Positions 24,005-33,373 of a stretch of DNA of 64,000 nucleotides are shown here, piece after piece. Position 1 is the stretch's first letter; the number at the start of each line of letters is the position of its first letter. A model generated the notes under the pieces. That model was not told the DNA's origin, ran no database searches, and saw nothing but the letters and a program-made list of their open reading frames with translations. Source of the stretch: Nostocales cyanobacterium HT-58-2 (GTDB lineage: Bacteria > Cyanobacteriota > Cyanobacteriia > Cyanobacteriales > Nostocaceae); NCBI GenBank assembly GCA_002163975.1, contig CP019636.1:5583501-5647500 (forward strand), read 5' to 3'. Position numbers and translations under genes: made by a program.

Positions 24005-24691
24005 ATGGATAACATTATTCAAGAACAAATTGCATACTATGAGGCTCGAGCTAGTGAATATGATGAATGGTTTTACAGAATTGGACGCTATGACCGGGGA
24101 GAGGAAATAAACCAGCGTTGGTTCAATGAAGTTGCTGTGGTCAAAAACGCGTTATACCAAAATGGTCCAGTAGAAGATATTTTAGAATTAGCGTGTGGAA
24201 CAGGTATTTGGACGCAAGAACTCTTAAATATTGGTAAGAAAATTACAGCGTTTGATGCTTCTCAAGAAGTGCTTGAAATTAATCGCGCAAAGTTAGGTGC
24301 TACTCATGTAGAGTATAAACTTGTCGATTTATTCTCATGGGAACCAGATGCCGAATATGATTTCGTATTTTTCTCATTTTGGTTATCTCATGTACCACCA
24401 ACATTAGTTGATTCGTTTTTAACTAAAGTTTATAAATCTGTTTGCGTTGGTGGTCAGGTATTTATCATTGACTCCAGATTTGACCTTACATCAACCGCTA
24501 AAAATCATATCCTAGAAAATGACGGCAATATTTACATAAGCCGAAAGTTAAATGATGGTCAAGAATTTACCATTGTCAAGATTTTTTATCAGCCTGAAGA
24601 ACTACAAGACAAGCTAGCGCAAGTTGGGTTTCATGCTGATGTAAAAGTGACAGATAATTATTTTATTTATGCAAAAGGTACAAAGTTTTAG
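24005..24691 (+). CDS. SAM-dependent methyltransferase (class I)
   Basis: A 228-residue class I methyltransferase. Motif I is LELACGTGIWT (about 60-70), strand 2 ends in TAFDAS (about 79-84), and the strand 4 region is YDFVFFSFWLSHVP (about 118-131). A GGAGGAAAT site lies just upstream; GTG at 24002 is an equally placed alternative start. The acceptor is unknown. It converges with livF, leaving only 17 bases between the two stop codons. Confidence 0.9.
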   Translation: MDNIIQEQIAYYEARASEYDEWFYRIGRYDRGEEINQRWFNEVAVVKNALYQNGPVEDILELACGTGIWTQELLNIGKKITAFDASQEVLEINRAKLGATHVEYKLVDLFSWEPDAEYDFVFFSFWLSHVPPTLVDSFLTKVYKSVCVGGQVFIIDSRFDLTSTAKNHILENDGNIYISRKLNDGQEFTIVKIFYQPEELQDKLAQVGFHADVKVTDNYFIYAKGTKF

Positions 24692-24708
24692 CTACTTGCC
24701 GAACTGAA

Positions 24709-25449
24709 TTATCCCAAATAAGCTTTTTTCACTCTCTCATCAGTAATTAATTCTGATGCTGCACCTGATAGAGTAATACAACCCGCTTCTAATACATAAC
24801 CACGGTCTGCAATTTGTAGGGCAAGGTTAGCGTTTTGTTCAACCAGAAGGATAGTAACGCCTGTAGCACGTAGATTTCTAATGATATTAAAAATTTCGCG
24901 GACAATTGTCGGTGCTAAACCTAAGCTAGGCTCATCTAAAAGCAAAAGTTTGGGTTTACTCATTAAAGCACGGGCGATCGCCAACATTTGTTGTTCCCCA
25001 CCACTAAGGGTTCCTGCAAGTTGGTTACGCCTTTGTGCTAACCGGGGGAACATCTCAAATTGGTGCTGAATATCATTTCTTATTTCTGTAAGATTAGAGC
25101 GAGTATAAGCACCCAATAGTAAATTATCTAAAACTGTTTGCCGCGCTAATACTCTTCTTCCTTCAGGACAATGCGCAATACCTAATTGTACAACTTCGTG
25201 TGTTTGACGACGAGTTATGTTACGTCCGTTGTACATAATTTTGCCACTTTGAGGATTAACTATTTTGGAGATAGCGCGCAGAGTTGTCGTTTTGCCAGCG
25301 CCATTGGCACCTATTAAGGTAATAACCTCTCCATTGTTTACAAATAAATTAATATTTTTTAGAGCTTCAATACCTCCATAATTAACATAAAGGTCTTTAA
25401 TTTCTAGAATTTTAAAATCTTGTTTATTATTTAAAATATCTGTATTCAT
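24709..25449 (-). CDS. livF: Branched-chain/neutral amino acid ABC transporter ATPase, LivF type
   Basis: A 246-residue cytoplasmic ATPase of the HAAT (hydrophobic amino acid) ABC importers. Walker A is GANGAGKTT, the signature is LSGGEQQM, Walker B is LLLLDEPSLGLAP and the H-loop region VEQNANLAL is the LivF-type form. It pairs with LivG as a heterodimer. It is the last gene of the operon, 15 bases after livG. In cyanobacteria such systems include the Nat (neutral amino acid) and Urt (urea) transporters; this one looks like the amino-acid type. Confidence 0.95.
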   Translation of the reverse strand: MNTDILNNKQDFKILEIKDLYVNYGGIEALKNINLFVNNGEVITLIGANGAGKTTTLRAISKIVNPQSGKIMYNGRNITRRQTHEVVQLGIAHCPEGRRVLARQTVLDNLLLGAYTRSNLTEIRNDIQHQFEMFPRLAQRRNQLAGTLSGGEQQMLAIARALMSKPKLLLLDEPSLGLAPTIVREIFNIIRNLRATGVTILLVEQNANLALQIADRGYVLEAGCITLSGAASELITDERVKKAYLG

Positions 25450-25464
25450 CTGTGTTTAATCTTC

Positions 25465-26259
25465 CTATTCGTTACCCAAATATGCTTCAATAACAGATGG
25501 GTCATTTCTGACTACAGATGGTTCTCCTAAAGCAATTAACTGACCAAAATCTAAAACAGCAATTCTGTCACACAAACCCATAACTAGGGGGACATGATGC
25601 TCAATCAGAACTATTGTCAAATTGAATTGTTCTCGGAGGCTGCGGATAAATTCACTCAACTGTTGCTTTTCACTGGGGTTCATACCAGCAGCAGGTTCAT
25701 CTAATAGTAAAATTTGCGGTTCTAAGGCAAGGGCGCGGGCAATTTCTAGTCGTCTTTGGTCGCCATAGGAAAAGTTTTTGGCTTTTTCGTCGATACGCTC
25801 AGCCAAACCTACAAGCTTGAGTAATTCTAAAGCTTGTTGCTGACTTTTTTGTTCCTCTTTAAGAGCAGTGGGTAGTCTTAAAATACCTTTGATTATACTG
25901 CTATTGATATGCAGATGACGCGCTATTCTGACATTTTCTAATGCCGATAGTTCACTAAATAAGCGAATATTTTGAAAGGTTCGAGCAATACCTAAACTAG
26001 CAATTTTATGAGGACGTAGTTGAGAAATTTCTGTACCTTGATAAAGTAATTGACCACTAGAAGGTATCATTAAGCCTGTCATTAAATTGAACAGAGTTGT
26101 CTTACCAGCACCATTAGGACCAATAAGTCCAAAGATTTCATATTGATTGACGATGAAAGAGACATTATTTACCGCTACTAGACCCCCAAACCGACGAGTC
26201 AAGTTTTTCGCTTCTAATATCGGTAATCCAAATTGATTTTTAGTTAATTCCTGAACCAT
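25465..26259 (-). CDS. livG: Branched-chain/neutral amino acid ABC transporter ATPase, LivG type
   Basis: A 264-residue ATPase. Walker A is GPNGAGKTT, the signature is FSYGDQRR (the LivG-type SYGxQR form), Walker B is ILLLDEPAAGMNP and the H-loop is IEHHVPLV. It is the LivG partner of the preceding ATPase. It starts 5 bases after livM and ends 15 bases before livF, so the genes are translationally close. Confidence 0.95.
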   Translation of the reverse strand: MVQELTKNQFGLPILEAKNLTRRFGGLVAVNNVSFIVNQYEIFGLIGPNGAGKTTLFNLMTGLMIPSSGQLLYQGTEISQLRPHKIASLGIARTFQNIRLFSELSALENVRIARHLHINSSIIKGILRLPTALKEEQKSQQQALELLKLVGLAERIDEKAKNFSYGDQRRLEIARALALEPQILLLDEPAAGMNPSEKQQLSEFIRSLREQFNLTIVLIEHHVPLVMGLCDRIAVLDFGQLIALGEPSVVRNDPSVIEAYLGNE

Positions 26260-26264
26260 GGTAC

Positions 26265-27203
26265 TTATTTAAAAACTTCATTGCTGCGCTTCTTACGTTT
26301 CTTCAACAAATCTGGAGTGACAAGACCTTGGGGAAAAAATATTGTACCGATAACTATAAGTAATCCAAAAATAATTAATCTACCATCTCGCAAGAATTGT
26401 GCTAACCAAGTCGGTAAACCACTTATATCTGCTAATGCTCTCAACACTTCTGGCAGAGCTGTAAATACCATGCCTCCAATGACTGAACCTAGAAAAGTTC
26501 TGGAACCTCCAATTAACACGAAAGTTAAGTAGATAATACTTGCATCAAAGGTGCCTTGACGTGCATTCCAGGTGTTGAGAAAGTGGGCGCTAATTGCACC
26601 AACTACTCCTGCTAGAATACAGCCTAATGTGAATGCCAAAACTTTGTAGTAAGTTTGGTTGATTCCCATCGCACCTGCTGCCAATTCATCCTCACGGATC
26701 GCTATGAATGCCCTTCCGGCACGGATGCGTTCCAGGCGATAAATGAATCCAATGCTGATAATTAGCAATGGCAGCGCAATCCACAAATATTCTATTGGTG
26801 TTTGAAAAGGTTGAGGGATAGCAAAAATGCCTACCGCACCACCTGTAATTTCTAAGTTTAAAGATATGACTCGCAGAACTTCCACAAAGGCAATGGTGGC
26901 GATCGCCAAATAAATCCCCCGCAACCGCAGCGCCGGAATTCCTACTGCTACACCCAATAAACCAGAAACGACACCCGCAATGAACATCTCCAGTAAGAGC
27001 AGTGGAATGGGAAATGAACCACTTGTGGAAGAGAAAACGGTTGTAGAAAGAATAGCAGCAATATAACCACCTAAAGCATAAAAGCCAGGGCTTGCCAAAG
27101 ATAACTGTCCTGCCATGAGTGGCAAGTACAGCGACAGCCCCAGCAGCGCCCCTAGTACCATAGAGACGATAAGAGATCCGTAAGTAGCGAAAAATTCAGC
27201 CAT
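26265..27203 (-). CDS. livM: Branched-chain/neutral amino acid ABC transporter permease, LivM type
   Basis: A 312-residue membrane permease with eight or nine hydrophobic segments. It carries the conserved cytoplasmic loop RAGRAFIAIREDELAAGAMG near residues 160-180, which docks the ATPases, and ends in a basic tail (LLKKRKKRS). It is the LivM/NatD-like half of the membrane channel, with LivH as partner. It follows the cupin gene by 21 bases. Confidence 0.94.
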   Translation of the reverse strand: MAEFFATYGSLIVSMVLGALLGLSLYLPLMAGQLSLASPGFYALGGYIAAILSTTVFSSTSGSFPIPLLLLEMFIAGVVSGLLGVAVGIPALRLRGIYLAIATIAFVEVLRVISLNLEITGGAVGIFAIPQPFQTPIEYLWIALPLLIISIGFIYRLERIRAGRAFIAIREDELAAGAMGINQTYYKVLAFTLGCILAGVVGAISAHFLNTWNARQGTFDASIIYLTFVLIGGSRTFLGSVIGGMVFTALPEVLRALADISGLPTWLAQFLRDGRLIIFGLLIVIGTIFFPQGLVTPDLLKKRKKRSNEVFK

Positions 27204-27224
27204 TTGAAAGAGTTTGACTAACCT

Positions 27225-27686
27225 CTAGTAGGGTGTTCCATCTTTATGAAGAAACACGCTGAATTTACCATCAGGATCGGCTTTTGTCATTAAATCATGT
27301 TCAGGATAAGTCACTTCGTCATGGGGAGTACGATCACCGACTTCGAGATAAACTGCAACCACCGACGAGCGATTAACCAAATGATGTCCATTTGCTTCAT
27401 TGGCTGGAAATCCTGCCGCCATACCCGGTTTGAGAATTTCGGCACCTGCATCTGTGATTAAAGTCAGTTCACCTTCCAACACGTAGATGAATTCATCTTG
27501 ATGTGAATGCCAGTGTCGCAAAGCAGAAGAGCTTCCAGGTTCTAATTTCACCAGATTCACTCCAAAGTTTTTTAGTCCTGCGAAGTTGCCTAACCGTTGT
27601 CGAACCCGTCCTGCAACCATGGGCTTGAATTCATTGGGATAATTCGAGCGTGTTTCAGCTGGTACTTTCTCTGGATCGATAATCAT
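27225..27686 (-). CDS. Cupin-domain protein inside the liv-type operon
   Basis: A 153-residue single-domain cupin. Cupin motif 1 can be read as RHWHSHQDEFIYVLEGE (about 57-73), with His, His and Glu in metal-ligand positions. Motif 2 is PGMAAGFPANEANGHHLVN (about 87-105). It is likely a metal-dependent enzyme or ligand-binding protein in the cytoplasm. It sits 17 bases after livH and 21 before livM, fully inside the transporter operon, which suggests it acts on the imported compound. It has no DNA-binding domain. Confidence 0.9.
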   Translation of the reverse strand: MIIDPEKVPAETRSNYPNEFKPMVAGRVRQRLGNFAGLKNFGVNLVKLEPGSSSALRHWHSHQDEFIYVLEGELTLITDAGAEILKPGMAAGFPANEANGHHLVNRSSVVAVYLEVGDRTPHDEVTYPEHDLMTKADPDGKFSVFLHKDGTPY

Positions 27687-27703
27687 AGAGTGACCAATCG
27701 CTT

Positions 27704-28654
27704 TTAAACTTTCTGGACAAACCGACGCCCAAGTAAACCTTGAGGTCGAACTAACAGCATAATAAATAGAATGCCAAAGGCTACAGCATCTTTATAGCCT
27801 GAATACTCACCAGGGACAAACGCCTCCACCAGTCCAATCACGAAACCTCCTAGCACCGCACCAGGAATACTGCCCAAACCACCCAAGACAATGACTGATA
27901 ATCCCCGCAACCCAAAACTTATCCCAAAATAAGGTCCAGCAATGCTGACACTGGAAGCAACCAAAGTTCCTGCGACTCCTGCTAAAAAACTGCTGATAAA
28001 AAACGTCAGCACGATATAGCGATCGCCATTAATCCCCAACAAACTGGCGGTGGTGGGGTCTTCTGCGATCGCCTGCATTGCCTTACCATATTTTGTGTAA
28101 TTAATAAAAGCCGTAAGAATTGCCACTATCACGACAGATATCGCAAAAATGACCACTTGAACAGTACGAATGGGAATCGGGTTTTCTGGGGTACCAAAGT
28201 TGATAGAGGGTGGCAAATTGCCATAAGTGTTTGCTGGAAATGTGTAACTTTCTGCACCTACTAAATACTGAATTAGGTTAACAATTACTACGCCTACACC
28301 TAAACTGGAAACAACAGTGAGCAAAGGGTCAGAACCCCGCCGTCGCAAAGGTTGAAAAGCAAGACGTTCAATTGCTACCCCAACCAACCCTGCAAGTGTA
28401 CTTCCCAAAATCAAGGCAATAGCAAATGGCAATTGTGTAGGTAGCGATGCATTCGCCAACACTCCATTAAACCCAAAAGCACCACCCATGAGTGCATACG
28501 TGAGATATGCACCGAGGGTAAAAACTGCACCATGAGCTAAATTAATGATGCCTAAAATGGAGTAAACCAGAGTATACCCCAAGGCAAAAATGGCATATAC
28601 ACTGCCGATAGACAACCCATTCAAAACCTGTTGCAAAAATATAGATATATTCAT
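27704..28654 (-). CDS. livH: Branched-chain/neutral amino acid ABC transporter permease, LivH type
   Basis: A 316-residue permease with about eight membrane segments, starting with the LivH-type LSIGSVYAIFALGYTLVYS. It has the coupling loop GKAMQAIAEDPTTASLLGI near residue 200. It forms the membrane channel with LivM. It follows the binding-protein gene by 7 bases and precedes the cupin by 17. Confidence 0.95.
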   Translation of the reverse strand: MNISIFLQQVLNGLSIGSVYAIFALGYTLVYSILGIINLAHGAVFTLGAYLTYALMGGAFGFNGVLANASLPTQLPFAIALILGSTLAGLVGVAIERLAFQPLRRRGSDPLLTVVSSLGVGVVIVNLIQYLVGAESYTFPANTYGNLPPSINFGTPENPIPIRTVQVVIFAISVVIVAILTAFINYTKYGKAMQAIAEDPTTASLLGINGDRYIVLTFFISSFLAGVAGTLVASSVSIAGPYFGISFGLRGLSVIVLGGLGSIPGAVLGGFVIGLVEAFVPGEYSGYKDAVAFGILFIMLLVRPQGLLGRRFVQKV

Positions 28655-28661
28655 GTAGCAA

Positions 28662-29909
28662 CTATTTTATAATTGCAAATTTACCTTTCTTTCCGTCTTT
28701 GTCCATCTTAATTGTGGAAACATAAAACTCTTTTTGAATGACATCGCCTACAGGTGTGAAAGCAATCTCGCCCAGAGGAGTGTCATATTTTCCTGCAAGG
28801 AGCTGCTTGTTTAATTCTGTACGCAATTGATTCAGAGGAAGTTTACTAATTTTGTTTTTTTTATCTAAAGCTTTCAAAGCTTCTACATACACCTGCACAG
28901 CAGCAAAAGCTTGACCACTAAATTGAGGTGGTTCTTCATTAAATTGCTTTAAATAGGCAGTACGAAAGTCCTTGTTAACTGACCCTGAATATTCTGGACT
29001 GTAAGCTTGGGCAATAATCACACCATCGCACTGTGCTTGACAGACTGCGAAGACTTTTGCTGTATTTAGACCATTTCCTGCAACAATTAAACCTTTATAA
29101 CCTAGTTCTCGTAGTTGTCGCACTAAGTTACCACCATCAGCTGCTAAGCCAGAAATAACTATTAAATCTGGTTTTAAATTCAGAGCATTAGTCGCTTGGG
29201 CTTGAAAGTCAGTGTCGCTTGTTTGAAACTTTTGAACTGTGACTATTTCCAACCCTTGGTCTTTGATCGTTTTTTGAAAAATTTCTGTTTCTGAACGATT
29301 AAAGGCATCATTTTGAGCATAAAAGACTGCAACCTTTTTAAGATTGGGATTTTGCTTCAGTGCAGCTTTTATTGAATTAGGAGCGACAATAGAAACTGGT
29401 GCCGATACACGCGCCACGTAATCTCCAATTTCGGGAACTCCTTTAGCAGTATTTGATGCTCCCAGTACTGGAACTTTTGCTCTTTCTGCAATAGGGTCGG
29501 CGCCAAAAGCTTGCTGTGACAAAGTAGGACCAACAATACCAACAACTTTGTCTTTATTAACTAAAGCTTGAAAAGCGTTAATTGCTCCTGCTTCATCACC
29601 ACCAGTATCTTGAAATACTAATTTAATTGGTGTGCCATTAACACCACCTTTATCATTAAAATATTTTTCGGCAATTTTGGCACCGGCAACTCCCTCTTGA
29701 CCAAGTAATGCCACGTTGCTAGTTTGTGCAAAAGCGATACCGATGGGAATAGCACCAGATACACTTGTTGTTGATGCAGCATTAACGGCAGGATCTGTGC
29801 TGCCCTGAGATCCAGTCTTTGTAGTACTGTTATTGCTACCACCGCAGGCTGTTAATAGCATAGTACAAGTAGCAAGTAGTGCAGTTGTAATAGTAGCAGG
29901 GTGTTTCAT
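28662..29909 (-). CDS. livK: Branched-chain/neutral amino acid ABC transporter binding lipoprotein
   Basis: A 415-residue type I periplasmic binding protein of the LivK/NatB family. It starts with a lipoprotein signal peptide whose lipobox is LTAC (Cys about 22), followed by a Ser/Thr/Asn-rich linker. The ligand-binding core begins at IPIGIAFAQTSN, and the LVGPTLSQQAFGA-type hinge region is visible (VGIVGPTLSQQ). ATG 29909 (MKHPATITT) is preferred over the longer frame from 29960 because it places the signal peptide properly. It is the first gene of the six-gene operon. Confidence 0.94.
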   Translation of the reverse strand: MKHPATITTALLATCTMLLTACGGSNNSTTKTGSQGSTDPAVNAASTTSVSGAIPIGIAFAQTSNVALLGQEGVAGAKIAEKYFNDKGGVNGTPIKLVFQDTGGDEAGAINAFQALVNKDKVVGIVGPTLSQQAFGADPIAERAKVPVLGASNTAKGVPEIGDYVARVSAPVSIVAPNSIKAALKQNPNLKKVAVFYAQNDAFNRSETEIFQKTIKDQGLEIVTVQKFQTSDTDFQAQATNALNLKPDLIVISGLAADGGNLVRQLRELGYKGLIVAGNGLNTAKVFAVCQAQCDGVIIAQAYSPEYSGSVNKDFRTAYLKQFNEEPPQFSGQAFAAVQVYVEALKALDKKNKISKLPLNQLRTELNKQLLAGKYDTPLGEIAFTPVGDVIQKEFYVSTIKMDKDGKKGKFAIIK

Positions 29910-30379
29910 GGTCGAATAATAAAGTAGTTTGTGGTAGATTTCGCCATACACTTTGTACAAAGTATTTTGTCCAAAAGTTTTACCTGTTGGGGATATTCAG
30001 ACAAGAATTGTATTAAATCATTTTTATTTCATCATGCAAAGCTGAAGGTTCCAAGTCGTTTTTACACAACTTCTTTGGATTAAAAAAGTTTATCAAGAGC
30101 CAGGCTTACCAATAGATGGACATTGTTCGTAGTGAGCGATCGCTCGTACATTAACGCCTTCCTTGCTTTCAAAGAGCAGGACAACCTCACAAACTACAGT
30201 TAGGCAGTAGGGCGCGCTCAGACTAGATGTAGTCACTTCCTGTGTGAGCTAGCTAGTAGGTTATAAGAGTTTCAAGTCAACAGTGAAATCAGTTGATGCC
30301 ATCGACAGAGGTCATATTTACTGAACTTTCCTAAGGTAATAAGCAATGCTAGAAAAGCCAAATCAGTCAGAAAACTTTC
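29910..30379. other. Divergent intergenic region between livK and ppk2
   Basis: About 470 bases with no gene. It should hold the promoters of the liv-type operon (minus) and of ppk2 (plus). It contains a HIP1 site extended to the palindrome GAGCGATCGCTC near 30137. I saw no clear GTA-N8-TAC (NtcA-type) site. Confidence 0.45.
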
Positions 30380-31333
30380 ATGAGTACACAAAGGAATCTA
30401 CCAAATAACTTTTTGACTACGACCCCTGATGCATCTGAAGCTCTTAAAGTAGTAGCAACGACAACCGAGGTGGCATCGCAAATGGAACCAGAAAAAATTG
30501 TAGTAGACAAGCCGCCACCAAAACCAGACTACACCCGCTACCGAGTTCGACCAGAACAGTCAATTGTTTTATCTGCTCTTGATCCAAATGCCTCAGAAGG
30601 CTACAAAAACAAAAACGACGTTGAAGACGAACTCGAACACCAGCGCAAACGTCTTCAGAATTTACAAGAACGCTTATATGCCGAACATCAACGTAGCTTA
30701 CTAATTGTGCTACAAGCAATGGATACCGGGGGTAAAGATGGCACAATCAAACACGTTTTTGGTGGACTCAACCCTCAAGGATGTCAAGTGTGGTCATTCA
30801 AAAAACCAAGTGATGAAGAGTTAACTCATGATTTTCTCTGGCGTTACCATCAACGGACACCGCAACGAGGGATGATCTCTATCTTCAATCGCTCCCACTA
30901 CGAAGATGTCTTGATTGTTAGGGTGAAGCAGTTGGTATCCCAAGAGATTTGGCAGCAACGTTATCAACTCATTAATGAGTTCGAGCATATGCTGGCTCTT
31001 AACAACATTAGAGTGATTAAGTTTTTTCTCCACATTTCTAAAGACGAACAAAAACGACGCCTAGAAAGTCGGCTAAAAGACCCAAACAAACACTGGAAGT
31101 TTTCTAGTGATGACATAAAAGAGCGTCAGTTTTGGGACGACTACCAAGCCGCCTTTGAGGATGCAATTAATAATTGCTCAACCGCTTATGCTCCGTGGTA
31201 TGTTGTACCAGCTAACAAAAAATGGTATCGCAATCTAGTCGTTGCCCGGACTATCGCTGATACACTTGAGGCTATGAACCCGCAATACCCAAAAGCAGAA
31301 GTGGGTTTAGAAAACATTGTGGTTCCAGATTAA
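30380..31333 (+). CDS. ppk2: Polyphosphate kinase 2 family protein
   Basis: A 317-residue PPK2 enzyme, which transfers phosphate between polyphosphate and nucleotides. Walker A is AMDTGGKDGTIKH (about 113-125), Walker B-like FFLHISKDEQ is near 212-221, and the arginine-rich lid RSHYEDVL (about 170) is present. The single-domain length and the wording fit the class that phosphorylates nucleoside mono- or diphosphates. The first 55 residues are a variable leader. It is monocistronic by position, followed 143 bases later by rsmG. Confidence 0.92.
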   Translation: MSTQRNLPNNFLTTTPDASEALKVVATTTEVASQMEPEKIVVDKPPPKPDYTRYRVRPEQSIVLSALDPNASEGYKNKNDVEDELEHQRKRLQNLQERLYAEHQRSLLIVLQAMDTGGKDGTIKHVFGGLNPQGCQVWSFKKPSDEELTHDFLWRYHQRTPQRGMISIFNRSHYEDVLIVRVKQLVSQEIWQQRYQLINEFEHMLALNNIRVIKFFLHISKDEQKRRLESRLKDPNKHWKFSSDDIKERQFWDDYQAAFEDAINNCSTAYAPWYVVPANKKWYRNLVVARTIADTLEAMNPQYPKAEVGLENIVVPD

Positions 31334-31476
31334 AATCTAACCTTTAACACCATAGCTGTAGGGATGGGGAGATGTTTCAGAACTGCCTTAAAAAAAATGG
31401 AAAGAAGACTCAAAACATAAGCTAAAGCTATTTGTGTTACAAAAATCTATCAAGACTATCAAGAAATTTCTGATTT

Positions 31477-32247
31477 GTGAACAACTTGAAATTGCCTTCT
31501 TTGCCTGACATGGCAGATATTTGGCAGCAAACTCTCCATTGGACTCCCACTGTCCAACAGCAACTACAATTCCAACGGCTTTACGAATTTATACTAGAAG
31601 GGAACCGCCAGCTTAACCTAACTCGCATCATTGACCCGCAAGAGTTTTGGGAAAAGCATCTTTGGGATTCTCTACGAGGAATTGCCCCGTTGTTGAAAGA
31701 TGGAGTAGGAGGAGAAAATACCTCCTCACCTCCCTCATCCCCTCTATCTCTCATCGATATCGGTACAGGTGCGGGTTTTCCAGGTATACCAATTGCAATA
31801 TGTGTAGCTAATTTTACAGTCACCCTGCTTGATTCTACCCGAAAAAAAATCTCGTTCCTTGAAAAAACAAAGGATGCTCTTGAGCTGACCAACATCAAAA
31901 CTCTCATCGGTAGAGCTGAAGAAGTTGGTCAGCAACCCCAGTACCGACAAACCTACGATGTTGCCCTAATTCGTGCTGTAGGGACAGCTTCTGTCTGTGC
32001 CGAATATGCCCTACCATTGCTCAAGCAAGGTGGTTTAGCCGTAATCTACCGGGGAAATTGGACAGAAGAAGAAACAAAAGCTCTGGAAAATGCCGTTGAG
32101 CAGTTGGGAGGCATAATTGAATCAGTAGAAGAATTTACAACTCCCTTAAGTGATAGTATTCGTCACTGCCTTTACTTACGGAAAGTAGCAACCACACCCT
32201 CTCAGTTTCCCCGTCCTGCTGGTGTACCTACCCAGCGACCGCTTTAA
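31477..32247 (+). CDS. rsmG: 16S rRNA (guanine-527-N7)-methyltransferase RsmG
   Basis: A 256-residue RsmG/GidB. It shows the family's NLTRI segment and catalytic-domain motif LIDIGTGAGFPGIPIA (SAM-binding), followed by LLDSTRKKISFLE and VALIRAVG. It methylates G527 of 16S rRNA with SAM. GTG 31477 is the start. A Ser/Pro-rich insertion (NTSSPPSSPLS) before motif I and a Pro-rich tail are somewhat unusual and are probably surface loops. It converges with sodA, 67 bases away. Confidence 0.94.
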   Translation: MNNLKLPSLPDMADIWQQTLHWTPTVQQQLQFQRLYEFILEGNRQLNLTRIIDPQEFWEKHLWDSLRGIAPLLKDGVGGENTSSPPSSPLSLIDIGTGAGFPGIPIAICVANFTVTLLDSTRKKISFLEKTKDALELTNIKTLIGRAEEVGQQPQYRQTYDVALIRAVGTASVCAEYALPLLKQGGLAVIYRGNWTEEETKALENAVEQLGGIIESVEEFTTPLSDSIRHCLYLRKVATTPSQFPRPAGVPTQRPL

Positions 32248-32314
32248 GAGACGTGGAAGTGATGGAGATGAGACAGATGAGGGGGAAAATAACTTCCTCC
32301 TCTTAATTCCCCTG

Positions 32315-33058
32315 TCACGCTGCTTTGCTCGCTTGCGCAAACCGTTTATTTATCTCATCCCAGTTCAGGACATTCCACCAAGCATCCAAGTAGTCAGCCC
32401 GACGGTTCTGGTACTTCAGGTAATATGCGTGTTCCCACACGTCATTGCCCATAATTGGGTAATTGCCTTCACTGAAGGGACTGTCTTGATTAGCTGTTGT
32501 TGTCACTGCAAGTTTGCCATCTTTGGTGCGGACTAACCAAACCCAACCGCTGCCAAAACGACTGGCACCCGCTTCGTTAAACTGCTTTTTAAAGGCAGCA
32601 AAATTGCCAAAGTTTTGTTTGATAGCAGATGCGATCGCCCCTGTTGGTTCTCCACCACCCTTCGGCTTCATAATTCTCCAAAACATCGAGTGGTTTTCAT
32701 GACCACCACCGTTATTGCGTACTGTTCTACGAATATCTTCTGGTACACTATTGAGGTCACGCAGCAGCTGTTCAACTGTTTTACTTTTCAGTTCTGGATG
32801 TTTGTCTAATGCTGCATTTAAGTTTTTTACATAAGTCGCATGGTGTTTATCGTGGTGAAACCGCATTGTTGCAGCATCAATATGTGGTTCAAGAGCCTGG
32901 TAGGGATAGGGCAACGGTGGTAGCTGGATAGCTCCTGTTTTGCCTGGACTTGGTTTATTTTGGCTTGGGGCATTCTGAGCCCCAGCACAAGCATCTAGGG
33001 CAAAAGCACCCGCACTAGCTCCAATGAGAAATAAGAAATGACGACGATCAATACCCAT
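32315..33058 (-). CDS. sodA: Secreted manganese superoxide dismutase
   Basis: A 247-residue superoxide dismutase with an exported N-terminus. Metal ligands are His68 (in FHHDKHH), His123 (in GGHENHSMFW), Asp206 and His210 (in DVWEHAYY). Gly119 before His120 and the C-terminal-domain glutamine in ANQDSP indicate the Mn type. The N-terminus has a Tat-like RRHFLFLIGASAGAFA and a possible lipobox LDAC (Cys24), so it may be a Tat-exported, possibly lipid-anchored, thylakoid or periplasmic enzyme. This agrees with the membrane-bound MnSOD known in Nostoc/Anabaena. Confidence 0.94.
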   Translation of the reverse strand: MGIDRRHFLFLIGASAGAFALDACAGAQNAPSQNKPSPGKTGAIQLPPLPYPYQALEPHIDAATMRFHHDKHHATYVKNLNAALDKHPELKSKTVEQLLRDLNSVPEDIRRTVRNNGGGHENHSMFWRIMKPKGGGEPTGAIASAIKQNFGNFAAFKKQFNEAGASRFGSGWVWLVRTKDGKLAVTTTANQDSPFSEGNYPIMGNDVWEHAYYLKYQNRRADYLDAWWNVLNWDEINKRFAQASKAA

Positions 33059-33373
33059 AGTAGTGGCTACAGTGCAATAATTTTGATGGCAGTTTTTCTT
33101 TTTTTAAATGTTTTATTGATTTTCGATTTTAACCATAGATTGACACGGGTAAGTGTAAATTATTTAGACACACTTATTTACGTATTGTTTTAAAGTATTA
33201 ATAATGACAAAAATTAAGAGGGAACGGGGAACAGGCAACAGGCAACAGAATTTGGAATGGGGATTTAAACCCCAACCCTTGCCTTGCAACTTATAGAAGA
33301 TGGGGTTTAGAAGATGGGGTTTTAGACCCCGGATGGAGAACAAAAAATGGAGAACTGTTCCCCGTTCCCTTCC
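33059..33373. other. Intergenic region with low-complexity direct repeats
   Basis: This leads up to the 102-bp repeat and holds no gene. It contains short internal repeats such as AACAGGCAACAGGCAACAG (about 33229-33247) and GATGGGGTTT twice (about 33299 and 33314). The half nearest sodA is AT-rich and is probably its promoter region. Confidence 0.4.
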
